A stretch of 64,000 nucleotides of DNA from Hoylesella loescheii (GTDB taxonomy: Bacteria; Bacteroidota; Bacteroidia; Bacteroidales; Bacteroidaceae), in contig JADYUK010000004.1 of the NCBI GenBank assembly GCA_021531755.1, positions 62,001 to 126,000 of the forward strand. Reading direction: 5' to 3'. A program made the translations under genes and the position numbers. This document shows positions 51,979 through 61,182 of this stretch, piece by piece (position 1 is the stretch's first letter; the number at the start of each line of letters is the position of its first letter). The notes below the pieces were generated by a model. That model ran no database searches and was not told the DNA's origin. It was given only the letters and a program-made list of their open reading frames with translations.

Positions 51979-53790
51979 ATGGAAATACTAAACAAAATAG
52001 AAAGCACAGCCATTGAGGCTGTCAAGTCGCTCTATGGCTTCGAGGCCTCAGAGCAGATGGTCCAGCTGCAGAAGACCCGCAGCGAGTTTGAGGGAAGCGT
52101 AACCCTCGTAGTGTTCCCCTTTGTCAAGGCGGCGCGCAAACGCCCTGAGGATGTGGCACAGGAGATAGGCGAGTATCTCGTGTCGCACAGCGGTGTCGTT
52201 GAGAAATACAACGTCGTGAAGGGCTTCCTGAACCTCACCATCGCCTCTGAGGCATGGCAGGAGCTCCTCAGACAGATGGACAGCGACGCCCACTACGGCG
52301 AGAAAGCCGCAGGAGAAGACTCTCCACTCGTCATGATTGAATACTCGTCGCCTAACACCAACAAGCCTCTCCACCTCGGACATGTCCGCAACAACCTCCT
52401 CGGATGGTCACTCGCCAGAATCATGGAGGCCAACGGCAACAAGGTTGTGAAGACAAATATCGTCAACGACCGTGGCATACACATCTGCAAGTCGATGCTC
52501 GCATGGCTCAAATGGGGCAACGGAGAGACACCCGAGACATCAGGAAAGAAGGGCGACCACCTCATCGGCGATTACTATGTCCTCTTCGACAAGCACTACC
52601 GTGAGGAGATAAAAGAGCTCACAGCCAAGTTCGTAGCCGAGGGCATGGAGCCCGCCGAGGCTGAGGAGAAGGCAAAGAAAGAGGCCCCTCTGATAGTCGA
52701 GGCACACGAGATGCTCGTCAAGTGGGAGCAGAACGACCCTGAAGTGCGCGGGCTATGGAGGAAGATGAACGAGTGGGTATATGCCGGATTCGACGAGACA
52801 TACAAGATGATGGGCGTGTCGTTCGACAAGATATACTACGAGTCAGACACATACCTTGAGGGCAAGGAGAAAGTCGAGGAAGGTCTCGAAAAGGGATTCT
52901 TCTACCGCCGTCCGGACAATTCAGTCTGGGCCGACCTCACCGCTGAGGGCCTCGACGAGAAGCTCCTGCTGCGCTCTGACGGCACATCGGTGTATATGAC
53001 ACAGGATATCGGCACCGCCAAGCTGCGCTTCCAGGACTTCCCTATCGACAAGATGATATACGTTGTCGGCAATGAGCAGAACTACCACTTCCAGGTTCTC
53101 GCCATCCTCCTCGACAAGCTCGGGTTCAAGTGGGGTAAAGACCTTGTCCACTTCTCTTACGGCATGGTCGAGCTGCCCAACGGAAAGATGAAGTCGAGAG
53201 AGGGCACTGTCGTCGACGCCGACGACCTCATGGCAGCCATGATAGCCGAGGCACGGCAGACAAGCGACGAGCTCGGGAAGTTCGCCGATATGACAGAAGA
53301 GGAGAAACAAGAGGTGGCACGCATCGTCGGCCTCGGAGCATTGAAATATTTCATCCTAAAGGTCGATGCCCGCAAGAACATGCTCTTCAACCCAGACGAG
53401 TCGATAGACTTCAACGGAAACACAGGCCCCTTCATCCAGTATACCTACGCCCGCATACGCTCAATACTTCGCAAGGCAGAGGCTGAGGGCCTCACAGCCG
53501 AGGCTGTCAAGGGCACACCGCTCGAGACAAAGGAGACAGACCTCATACAGAAGATAAGCCAGTATGCCGACGCTGTGGCACAGGCAGGCAAGGACTTCAG
53601 TCCGTCGGGCATCGCCACATACTGCTACGAGCTGACAAAACAGTTCAACCAGTTCTATCATGACTACAGCATCCTCAATGCAGAGACAGAGGAACTGAAG
53701 AAGCAGCGCCTCCTCATAGCACGCAATGTGGCTAAGACAATTAAGAACGCCATGACTCTCCTGGGCATCGAGGTGCCAGAGAGAATGTAA
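51979..53790 (+). CDS. argS: Arginyl-tRNA synthetase
   Basis: ATG 51979 gives a 603-aa class I synthetase of normal length; the open frame upstream belongs to the leader. It has an N-terminal Add-1 domain (residues 1-105), the HIGH-type motif PLHLGHVRNN (about 134-143), the KMSKS-equivalent KMKSREG (about 404-410) and a C-terminal anticodon-binding DALR domain (about 490-603). It charges tRNA-Arg. Confidence 0.97.
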   Translation: MEILNKIESTAIEAVKSLYGFEASEQMVQLQKTRSEFEGSVTLVVFPFVKAARKRPEDVAQEIGEYLVSHSGVVEKYNVVKGFLNLTIASEAWQELLRQMDSDAHYGEKAAGEDSPLVMIEYSSPNTNKPLHLGHVRNNLLGWSLARIMEANGNKVVKTNIVNDRGIHICKSMLAWLKWGNGETPETSGKKGDHLIGDYYVLFDKHYREEIKELTAKFVAEGMEPAEAEEKAKKEAPLIVEAHEMLVKWEQNDPEVRGLWRKMNEWVYAGFDETYKMMGVSFDKIYYESDTYLEGKEKVEEGLEKGFFYRRPDNSVWADLTAEGLDEKLLLRSDGTSVYMTQDIGTAKLRFQDFPIDKMIYVVGNEQNYHFQVLAILLDKLGFKWGKDLVHFSYGMVELPNGKMKSREGTVVDADDLMAAMIAEARQTSDELGKFADMTEEEKQEVARIVGLGALKYFILKVDARKNMLFNPDESIDFNGNTGPFIQYTYARIRSILRKAEAEGLTAEAVKGTPLETKETDLIQKISQYADAVAQAGKDFSPSGIATYCYELTKQFNQFYHDYSILNAETEELKKQRLLIARNVAKTIKNAMTLLGIEVPERM

Positions 53791-53897
53791 TGAACTCTTA
53801 ACAACCACACTACCACGGCAGGCTTTATACATGTCCACACCAACCCTACGGAATGTGGGCGGCATAGAGCCTGCCGTGAAAACACAGACAATACCGA

Positions 53898-54320
53898 ATG
53901 CCTGAGACACAGAGAATGACAAGCGCATGGGCCGTCGACGCAGCCTGTTCGGGCAATCCCGGGCCTATGGAATACCAGGCCGTGGATGTCCAGACAGGGA
54001 AAAGGATATTCCACTTCGGACCCCTCCACGGGACCAACAACATAGGGGAGTTCCTCGCCATCGTACACGCTCTTGCGCTCATGGAGCAGAGAGGAGTGAG
54101 GAATACTGTCATATACTCTGACTCGGTCAATGCGCAGATATGGGTGAGAAACAAGAAATGCAAGACCACACTGAAGCGGGACAGCGAGACAGAACAGCTA
54201 TATGACATCATACAGAGAGCCGAGACATGGCTCAAAACACATACCTTCCGCGTCCCGATACTGAAATGGGACACAAAGGAATGGGGAGAGATACCGGCCG
54301 ATTTCGGACGGAAGAAATGA
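53898..54320 (+). CDS. Ribonuclease HI-like protein
   Basis: The 140-aa protein has the RNase H fold with the carboxylate set Asp14 (VDAACSGNPGP), Glu51 (GTNNIGEFLA), Asp75 (IYSDSVNA) and Asp125 (KWDTKEWGE). It corresponds to the stand-alone catalytic domain; in many Bacteroidales it is fused behind a viroplasmin domain, which is absent here. It degrades RNA in RNA-DNA hybrids. It lies between argS and the polysaccharide genes. Confidence 0.9.
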   Translation: MPETQRMTSAWAVDAACSGNPGPMEYQAVDVQTGKRIFHFGPLHGTNNIGEFLAIVHALALMEQRGVRNTVIYSDSVNAQIWVRNKKCKTTLKRDSETEQLYDIIQRAETWLKTHTFRVPILKWDTKEWGEIPADFGRKK

Positions 54321-54397
54321 CAGCCGCAGCCCAATGGCACACCAGCATCCCGCCCTCGACATGCCCCAATAACCATCCTGACGCAAGACAACAAACC

Positions 54398-55498
54398 ATG
54401 AACAACCCCAAGATACCATACCTTTCGCTGAAAGACATAACATCAATGCACATGGACGAGATACTCCAGGCTGTGACAAGAGTCACGGCAGGGGGGTGGT
54501 ATCTGCATGGCGGGGAGACAAGGCTGTTCGAGCAGGAGTATGCGCGCTATACCGGCTACAGGCACTGCATAGGATGTGGCAACGGACTCGACGCGCTTAC
54601 AATGATTCTCAGAGCCTATATGGAGCATGGGAATATGGCCCCGGGCGACGAGATAATAGTGCCGGCGAACACGTACATAGCATCAATCCTCGCCATCAGC
54701 GAGTGTGGGCTGACACCCGTCTTGGTAGAGCCGAGGGCAGACAACTTCCAGATTGACAGCAGCAGGATAGGCGCGGCGCTGACAGAGAGGACACGCGGCG
54801 TGATGATAGTCCATCTCTATGGCTACAACGCCTATGACGAGAGGATAGGGCAGATATGCCGTGAGCGCGGACTGATACTCATTGAAGACTGCGCGCAAGC
54901 CCACGGACTGCTGCGCCAGGGGGCGAGAGAGGGCATGGAGAACTGTGCCGCCTACTCTTTCTATCCCGGCAAGAACCTCGGCGCGCTGGGCGATGCGGGA
55001 TGCGTCGTGACAGACAATGAACAGATAGCCGAGACGGTCAGGATGATAGGCAACTATGGGTCGGCAGAGAAATATGTCTTCAGATATAAAGGCCGCAACT
55101 CCCGAATTGACGATATTCAGGCGGCTGTGCTGAGGGTGAAGCTGAGATATCTCGACGCTGACAACGCCCGCCGGAAAGCCATTGCCCACCGATACATCAG
55201 CGAGATAACAAACGATGCCGTCGTGATGCCGCCAGAGGGAGGGGTCTTCCATATCTTCGCCGCACGATGCGGACATAGGGACAGACTCATGGCACACCTC
55301 GCCAGCCAGGGCATATCAACCATGATACACTACCCCGTGCCGCCCCACAAGCAGCAGGCTTATGCCGAATGGAACACCATGTCTCTCCCTGTGACAGAGC
55401 TGATACACCGTGAGGAGATATCCCTGCCCTGCAACCAGGCCATGACAGACGATGAGTGTGCATACGTCATAAGCACGATAAACAACTTCATGCCTTAG
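54398..55498 (+). CDS. DegT/DnrJ/EryC1/StrS-family sugar aminotransferase
   Basis: ATG 54398 (rather than in-frame 54227, which overlaps rnhA) gives a 366-aa PLP enzyme. Motifs are GCGNGLDAL (about 59-67), PANTYIAS, EDCAQAHG (about 166-173) and the PLP lysine Lys192 in YPGKNLGALGD. The pattern is close to FdtB/QdtB-type dTDP-3-oxo-6-deoxyhexose aminotransferases. It probably makes an amino sugar for the surface glycan assembled by the genes downstream. Confidence 0.93.
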   Translation: MNNPKIPYLSLKDITSMHMDEILQAVTRVTAGGWYLHGGETRLFEQEYARYTGYRHCIGCGNGLDALTMILRAYMEHGNMAPGDEIIVPANTYIASILAISECGLTPVLVEPRADNFQIDSSRIGAALTERTRGVMIVHLYGYNAYDERIGQICRERGLILIEDCAQAHGLLRQGAREGMENCAAYSFYPGKNLGALGDAGCVVTDNEQIAETVRMIGNYGSAEKYVFRYKGRNSRIDDIQAAVLRVKLRYLDADNARRKAIAHRYISEITNDAVVMPPEGGVFHIFAARCGHRDRLMAHLASQGISTMIHYPVPPHKQQAYAEWNTMSLPVTELIHREEISLPCNQAMTDDECAYVISTINNFMP

Positions 55499-55536
55499 CT
55501 GCCGGGCAATCAGAAAAGGACAAACATACAAGAAGG

Positions 55537-56970
55537 ATGTACTACAAGATATTCAGCGAGATAAACAATATACCACGTCCCTCACACCATGAGGAGCGCA
55601 TTGCAGACTATCTCTGCCACTTCGCAGAGAGCCATGGCCTCACATGGCGACGCGACGGGGAGAACTGCACTGTGATAGAGAAACCGGCGACACCAGGCTA
55701 TGAGGACCATGAGCCTGTCGTCATACTGAACCATTGTGACATGGTCTGCGTGGCAGAACAGGGGCGCAGGTTCAATGCCCTGACCGACCCCATAAAACAA
55801 GTCATAAAGACCGACAGCGACGGAGAGCGCTGGATGTACGCCGACGGGACATCGCTCGGCGCTGACAACGGCATAGGACTCTCCATGGCGCTCGCCATAC
55901 TTGCCGACAACACCCTCTGCCACCCACGACTTGAAGTGCTGACGACAACTAACGAGGAGGACGGAATGAGCGGCGCGATGGCCATGAGAAGCGATTTCAT
56001 TAAGGGACGCCGTGTCCTCAACCTTGACTCCGAGGCGTACGACGAGATAACGACAGGAGCCGCAGGGGCTTTCATGCAGAAGGCCACAATGCCGTGGAGA
56101 CGCATAGCGATGCCCAAGGGCTATACTGCATACGATGTCGTCATAAGCGGAGGAAAGGGCGGACACAGCGGAGTGGACATAACAAAGGGGCGGGGCAACG
56201 CCATAAAGATTCTCGCCAACCTCCTCCTCGTGGCCGTGAGGCAGAGGGACATAAAGCTATACATAGCCACGATAGGCGGTGGCGACGCAGCAGCCTCAAT
56301 CCCCGGAATGGCACAGGCGAAGATTGTCATACCCGACACCGACGTGGAGAATTTCGAGACACTCGTGACACAATGTGACGAGGCTCTCGAGAGACAATAT
56401 GCCGAGACAGACCCTGAGCTGCAGGCCGACTGCCAGCGGGGGGTATGGAGAGGACCTGTCGCCGACGAGGAGACAACACATCTGCTGCTGGCTTCCATTA
56501 ACGGTATACCTACCGGCCCGACAGCCATGCTCGACGAGACAACGGCTCAGACAAGCAACAATATCGGGACATTGAGGCTGGAGGACAACACCATCGTCAT
56601 GACAACCCACACGAGAAGCTTCGACAACGAGGCTATGGAGAACCTCGCAGGGCAGATAGCACGCATCCTCGAAGTGAGCGGGGCACACGTGGAGACCGTC
56701 ATGAAAGCTCCGGCATGGAAGGAGGACGAGGACAACGAGACTGTCAACCTCGCATGCCAGACATTCAATGATGTACTCGGCTTCACACCGCGCAAAGTCA
56801 ATATGCACTTCGTCCTGGAGGCTGGATTCCTCGTCGAGAAATTCCCCGGGCTGCATATCGCGAGCATTGGTCCACGCATAATAGAGCCACACAGCACCAA
56901 CGAGCATGTCCAGATGTCAACAATAGACAATATCTGGAAAGTCGTCGTGGAGATGCTATGCAGGATGTAG
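55537..56970 (+). CDS. pepD: Aminoacyl-histidine dipeptidase (PepD, M20 family)
   Basis: ATG 55537 gives a 477-aa protein of normal PepD length. Metal-site motifs of the M20C family are visible: LNHCDMVC (His about 65), TSLGADNGIG (Asp about 112), TNEEDGMSGA (catalytic Glu pair, about 141-142) and a C-terminal SIGPRIIEPHS with the last His ligand. It hydrolyses dipeptides such as Xaa-His in the cytoplasm. It is a housekeeping gene within the glycan cluster. Confidence 0.93.
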   Translation: MYYKIFSEINNIPRPSHHEERIADYLCHFAESHGLTWRRDGENCTVIEKPATPGYEDHEPVVILNHCDMVCVAEQGRRFNALTDPIKQVIKTDSDGERWMYADGTSLGADNGIGLSMALAILADNTLCHPRLEVLTTTNEEDGMSGAMAMRSDFIKGRRVLNLDSEAYDEITTGAAGAFMQKATMPWRRIAMPKGYTAYDVVISGGKGGHSGVDITKGRGNAIKILANLLLVAVRQRDIKLYIATIGGGDAAASIPGMAQAKIVIPDTDVENFETLVTQCDEALERQYAETDPELQADCQRGVWRGPVADEETTHLLLASINGIPTGPTAMLDETTAQTSNNIGTLRLEDNTIVMTTHTRSFDNEAMENLAGQIARILEVSGAHVETVMKAPAWKEDEDNETVNLACQTFNDVLGFTPRKVNMHFVLEAGFLVEKFPGLHIASIGPRIIEPHSTNEHVQMSTIDNIWKVVVEMLCRM

Positions 56971-57071
56971 GCAACAGAAGAGTAGGGGAGGGACACAGCA
57001 GAATGCTGGACGACAGTCGGCAAGGAGCATGATATGAGCCCGCCGATGTCCAAGAAAAAAGAAATGACAGA

Positions 57072-58280
57072 ATGAAGAAGGTCCTGATAATAAGCACATA
57101 CCGCAATGCCGGAGGAGCGGCGATAGCGGCAGGGAGACTGACGGCGGCACTGAACCGTAACGGCATGCAGGCCACAATGATGGTCAGCCCTAAGGGTGTC
57201 GTGAAGGGGAAGACCATACCCTTCATAGCTGAGCGCCTCGCCATATACGCCCGTAACCTTTTCTCGACAAGACATCTCTATGCCATAGACATAGCATGCT
57301 GTGGGGAGGACATACTGAAGACAGAGGCTTTCAGGACAGCCGATGTGGTCCATCTCCACTGGATAAACCAGGGAATGCTGTCGCTGGGGACAATAAGGCG
57401 GATAATAGACAGCGGGAAACGCGTCGTCTGGACTATGCACGACGCATGGAACTCGACAGGGATATGCCATCTGACAATGGGATGCGACCATTTCACGAGA
57501 GAGTGTGGCGACTGCCAGTATCTAAGGCTGCGGGGCGCCTCCGACCTGTCTCACCGTGTCTGGAAGAAGAAGAAAGCCCTCTATGCCGACCACCGCATGA
57601 CATTCGTCACATGCAGCCGGTGGCTCCAGGGGGAGGCGATGAGAAGCTCGCTACTTGCCGACCAGGATGTCAGAGCCGTGCCAAACCCCATCGACACAGC
57701 ATATTACACCCCGCTGGACAAGGCGGCATGCCGTGATGCCCTACATCTCCCACACGACAAGAAGCTCGTGCTCTTCGTCGCGCAGAGTGTCGGCAATCCA
57801 TACAAGGGCATGGACTATCTCGCCGAGGCTGTAAACAAGATAGGAGACAAGGACATCGAGCTCGTCATGCTCGGATCGAAAGAGACGGGCATAGCAGAGA
57901 GGGTCAGAGACACAAAGGTTCACGCCATGGGGTATATCAGCGACCCCGACATAATCCGCAAGGCGTATTCGGCAGCCGACGCCTTTGTCCTTCCGTCACT
58001 GTCAGAGAATCTCCCCAACACCATCATGGAGGCCATGGCGTGTCAGACACCATGTGTGGGATTCGATGTCGGAGGCATACCCGAGATGATAGACCATAAG
58101 GAGAATGGCTATGTGGCACAATACCGTGATGCCGATGACCTCGCCGAGGGACTGGCGTATGTCCTCCAATACGCCGACGCGTTAGGGGCGAGATGCCGTG
58201 AGAAAGTGATAAGGGAATACAGCGAGGACGCTGTGGCAGAGAAATACATAAAGATATACGAATCATGCGTAGAATACTGA
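57072..58280 (+). CDS. Glycosyltransferase family 4
   Basis: The 402-aa GT-B enzyme has an N-terminal ISTYRNAGGAAIAAGRL loop, a mid-protein HLHWINQGML and HDAWNSTG (donor/acceptor cleft), and the C-terminal family 4 signature SENLPNTIMEAMACQTPCVG (about 314-333) with the conserved E-x7-E pair. It transfers an activated sugar to a growing glycan. Its 3' end overlaps the next gene by 16 bp. Confidence 0.93.
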   Translation: MKKVLIISTYRNAGGAAIAAGRLTAALNRNGMQATMMVSPKGVVKGKTIPFIAERLAIYARNLFSTRHLYAIDIACCGEDILKTEAFRTADVVHLHWINQGMLSLGTIRRIIDSGKRVVWTMHDAWNSTGICHLTMGCDHFTRECGDCQYLRLRGASDLSHRVWKKKKALYADHRMTFVTCSRWLQGEAMRSSLLADQDVRAVPNPIDTAYYTPLDKAACRDALHLPHDKKLVLFVAQSVGNPYKGMDYLAEAVNKIGDKDIELVMLGSKETGIAERVRDTKVHAMGYISDPDIIRKAYSAADAFVLPSLSENLPNTIMEAMACQTPCVGFDVGGIPEMIDHKENGYVAQYRDADDLAEGLAYVLQYADALGARCREKVIREYSEDAVAEKYIKIYESCVEY

Positions 58281-59713
58281 ACATCTTCCGCATCAATCCA
58301 GAAGAGCGCCTGCTGGCATTCTTCTCAGCCATAATATTCGCGCTGCTCAACACGTTGACGGTAGTGAGATACTATGGCTCGTTCAGTCAGCTGAGCGACT
58401 CATACCACAGGCTCTTCGTGAGGACATTCCACATATCCGGATTCGACCCCCTCACCTATGAGCTCCTCTCTAACTGGGACACTGTATACAATGTCTACCG
58501 CCACCCGCTGCTGGCATTCATGCTCTGGCCCCTGAACCAGGTGAACCAGGGGCTGATGATTCTCACGGGGACAAACTTCGCCACAACAGTGACAGCACTG
58601 CTCCTCGTGGCGTGCTCGGTATACTCGTGCATATTCCTGTTCCGTATCCTCACGCGCGTGATAGAGACCGGCACGACCGACGCCTACATGCTCTGCGCCA
58701 TGTATTACGGCTTCGCCTTCATCATGCTCTCAACGATGGTGCCCGACCATTTCATCCTCTCCATGGCAGCACTCCTCCTGACTCTCTATATATCCGGCAT
58801 GAAGATAAAACGTGGAGAGATGCTTGGCACATGGCAGACAATAGCCCTTTTCGTAGTCACGGCAGGCATATCGCTGAACAACGGACTGAAAGTGTTCATC
58901 GCGGCACTGGCGACACGACGCCTGAGATTCTTCCGCCCAGCATACCTCATCATGGCTGTCGCACTGCCCTCAATGCTGATATGGGGATTCGCACGATGGG
59001 AATACCGCACCTTCGTGTGGCCGAAGGAGATGGCACGCAACGAGCTGAGGATGAAGAAAAGCCGCGAGCAGACAGAGAAGATACGGCAGGAAGTGAGAGA
59101 CTCGATAGGCGCGGCCGACTCCGCAAGGGTGGAGAAGATGGTCAAGGCCATAAAGCAGAAACGCGCGGTGGAGAAATACCGCGCTGACCATAAGAAGATA
59201 TGGAACCGCAACACGGGCAAGCCGATAGCGAAGGGAGAGTTCATGAGATGGACCGATATCACCACACCACGATGGGACACCGCCGTGGAGAACCTCTTCG
59301 GGGAGGCCATAATCCTACACAGCGACTATCTCCTTGGCGATGTGCTACGTGACCGTCCCGTCATCGTCAGATACCGATGCCCCGTGAATTATGTCTTCGA
59401 GGCGTTGATAATCCTCCTATTCGCAGCTGGAATATGGTTCGGACGGAAGAGCCTCTTCATGTGGACAGCGATGGCTTTCTTCATGATGGACATGGCGCTC
59501 CACGTCGGACTGGGATTCGGTATAAACGAGATATACATCATGTCGCCACATTATCTCTTCGCCATACCTATTGCCATTGCCTTCCTGCTGAGAAGACTGC
59601 AAAGCGGTGGAGCCATGAAGAGATGGCAGCGGACAGTGCGCACAATGGTCGTGGTGACAGCCGCGTGGTGCTGGATGAATAACCTCTATCTGATAATATC
59701 CTACATGCTATGA
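58265..59713 (+). CDS. Polytopic membrane protein, DUF6080-like
   Basis: The 482-aa protein has about eight to ten membrane helices and a large charged soluble segment (about 255-340, rich in Lys/Glu/Arg). A conserved GFD...YRHPLLAFMLWPLNQ block near residues 62-100 and VPDHF near 160 recur in the next gene. The layout (periplasmic GFD motif, then helices) resembles lipid-linked sugar glycosyltransferases of the GT-C type, and I associate it with DUF6080 without certainty. It overlaps the next gene by 4 bp. Confidence 0.65.
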   Translation: MRRILNIFRINPEERLLAFFSAIIFALLNTLTVVRYYGSFSQLSDSYHRLFVRTFHISGFDPLTYELLSNWDTVYNVYRHPLLAFMLWPLNQVNQGLMILTGTNFATTVTALLLVACSVYSCIFLFRILTRVIETGTTDAYMLCAMYYGFAFIMLSTMVPDHFILSMAALLLTLYISGMKIKRGEMLGTWQTIALFVVTAGISLNNGLKVFIAALATRRLRFFRPAYLIMAVALPSMLIWGFARWEYRTFVWPKEMARNELRMKKSREQTEKIRQEVRDSIGAADSARVEKMVKAIKQKRAVEKYRADHKKIWNRNTGKPIAKGEFMRWTDITTPRWDTAVENLFGEAIILHSDYLLGDVLRDRPVIVRYRCPVNYVFEALIILLFAAGIWFGRKSLFMWTAMAFFMMDMALHVGLGFGINEIYIMSPHYLFAIPIAIAFLLRRLQSGGAMKRWQRTVRTMVVVTAAWCWMNNLYLIISYML

Positions 59714-61053
59714 GCCTCATGACAAGAAAACACAGGGAGACAGCCATAGTCATGGCGGCCGGACTGATAGTCATCGTGGCCCTCAATGTCATGATGCTCT
59801 TCTATCATTATGACTTGTGGACCAATCCGAAGGTGGGCTTCTGGACAGCCTTCTGGAACAAGTTTGAGGTCTCGGGATTCGACTCCTATACGTATATCAT
59901 TATAAGCAAATGGCGCCCGCTCTATGCCTTGTCGCGCCATCCGCTCCTCGCGGCCATGGTGTGGCCCTTGTCTGAGCTGAATATGTGGCTGAGGGATGTC
60001 ACGGGGATAAACTGTGCCATACACATAGTGGCTGTCGTGTGGAGCGTTGCCAGCCTGTGCTCGTGGATGCTTATGTACCGCATCATGCGCCGTGTCGTCG
60101 GCATCAGCATGGCCGACAGCCTTCTCCTGACATTCTTCTTCTTCTCTTTCTCACATGTCATGCTGACAATCTTCACCCCCGACCACATGACACTGTCGCT
60201 CCCGCTGCTCCTCCTCGCTGTCTATCTCGCTGCGAGAGCCATACAGCGCGGCACTGTGCCACGGCTCTGGCAGATGCTCCTGCTGACGCTCGTCGCAACA
60301 GGCGTGACAACGACAAACTGCCTGAAGGTATATCTGGCGGATATCTTCGCCACATGGAGGAGAAAGAGTGTCAAGGCCATCATGATGCGCACACTGGCCT
60401 ATGCCATACCGATGGCGCTCATAGCGGCGGCATACATATACCAGGACCGCACCACACAGGTCGAGGAGAAACGATATACGGAAGAGATAATAGCAAAACG
60501 CTCGCAACGTGACAGTGTCTTCGCTGAGACAATAGAGCGCTCCAAGGCTGCTACGGAGGTCATACGGGACAAGCAGCTCATAGGCCTCTCAATAGTCACC
60601 AACACAGAGTATCACATCGACCGCCTGCCATCGCTGACAGAGAATGTCTTCGGCGAGGGGTTCATACTGCACGAGGAATACACGCTGAAGGATGCCAACC
60701 GCCACCGTCCTGTACTCGTCAGGTACACCAATCCCTTCAACTACTTCGTCGAGGCGCTTGTTGTCATCCTCTTTGTGGCGGGAGTGTGGTATGGGCGGCG
60801 TGAGCGGCTGGTGTGGATGGTGATGTCCATGTTCCTGTTCGATATGCTACTCCATGTCGGCCTTAACTTCGCCTCGGCCGATGTTTATATAATGACCGCA
60901 CACTGGGCTTTCGCCATACCAGTCGCTGTGGCTGTCATGATGAGGAGTCTCAAGGGCAGGAGACAGACAGCTGTACGTCTCGCTGTGTTCTTCCTTACCA
61001 TATATATGTGGGTGCATAATGTATGGCTCACAGCACTGCATATAATCCATTGA
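59710..61053 (+). CDS. Paralogous polytopic membrane protein, DUF6080-like
   Basis: This 447-aa protein is a clear paralogue of its upstream neighbour: GFDSYTYIIISKW...SRHPLLAAMVWPLSE (about 57-86), a TPDHMTLSL block near 155, a charged soluble segment (about 250-310), then ENVFGEGFILHEEY matching ENLFGEAIILHSDY. Both therefore arose by tandem duplication. The conserved blocks on the periplasmic side suggest a GT-C-type or glycan-modifying role in the surface polysaccharide pathway. Confidence 0.65.
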   Translation: MSLMTRKHRETAIVMAAGLIVIVALNVMMLFYHYDLWTNPKVGFWTAFWNKFEVSGFDSYTYIIISKWRPLYALSRHPLLAAMVWPLSELNMWLRDVTGINCAIHIVAVVWSVASLCSWMLMYRIMRRVVGISMADSLLLTFFFFSFSHVMLTIFTPDHMTLSLPLLLLAVYLAARAIQRGTVPRLWQMLLLTLVATGVTTTNCLKVYLADIFATWRRKSVKAIMMRTLAYAIPMALIAAAYIYQDRTTQVEEKRYTEEIIAKRSQRDSVFAETIERSKAATEVIRDKQLIGLSIVTNTEYHIDRLPSLTENVFGEGFILHEEYTLKDANRHRPVLVRYTNPFNYFVEALVVILFVAGVWYGRRERLVWMVMSMFLFDMLLHVGLNFASADVYIMTAHWAFAIPVAVAVMMRSLKGRRQTAVRLAVFFLTIYMWVHNVWLTALHIIH

Positions 61054-61182
61054 CCACGACGCCCCACAATGCCGGACGTGATATACACCGCCATAGTCCG
61101 GCGGGAAAGCCGCCTGGGGAGCCTCTTCCTGATTAGTCTTCCCCATCAGAAACGTTACCCACCATAATACCTGCTTGCCACA

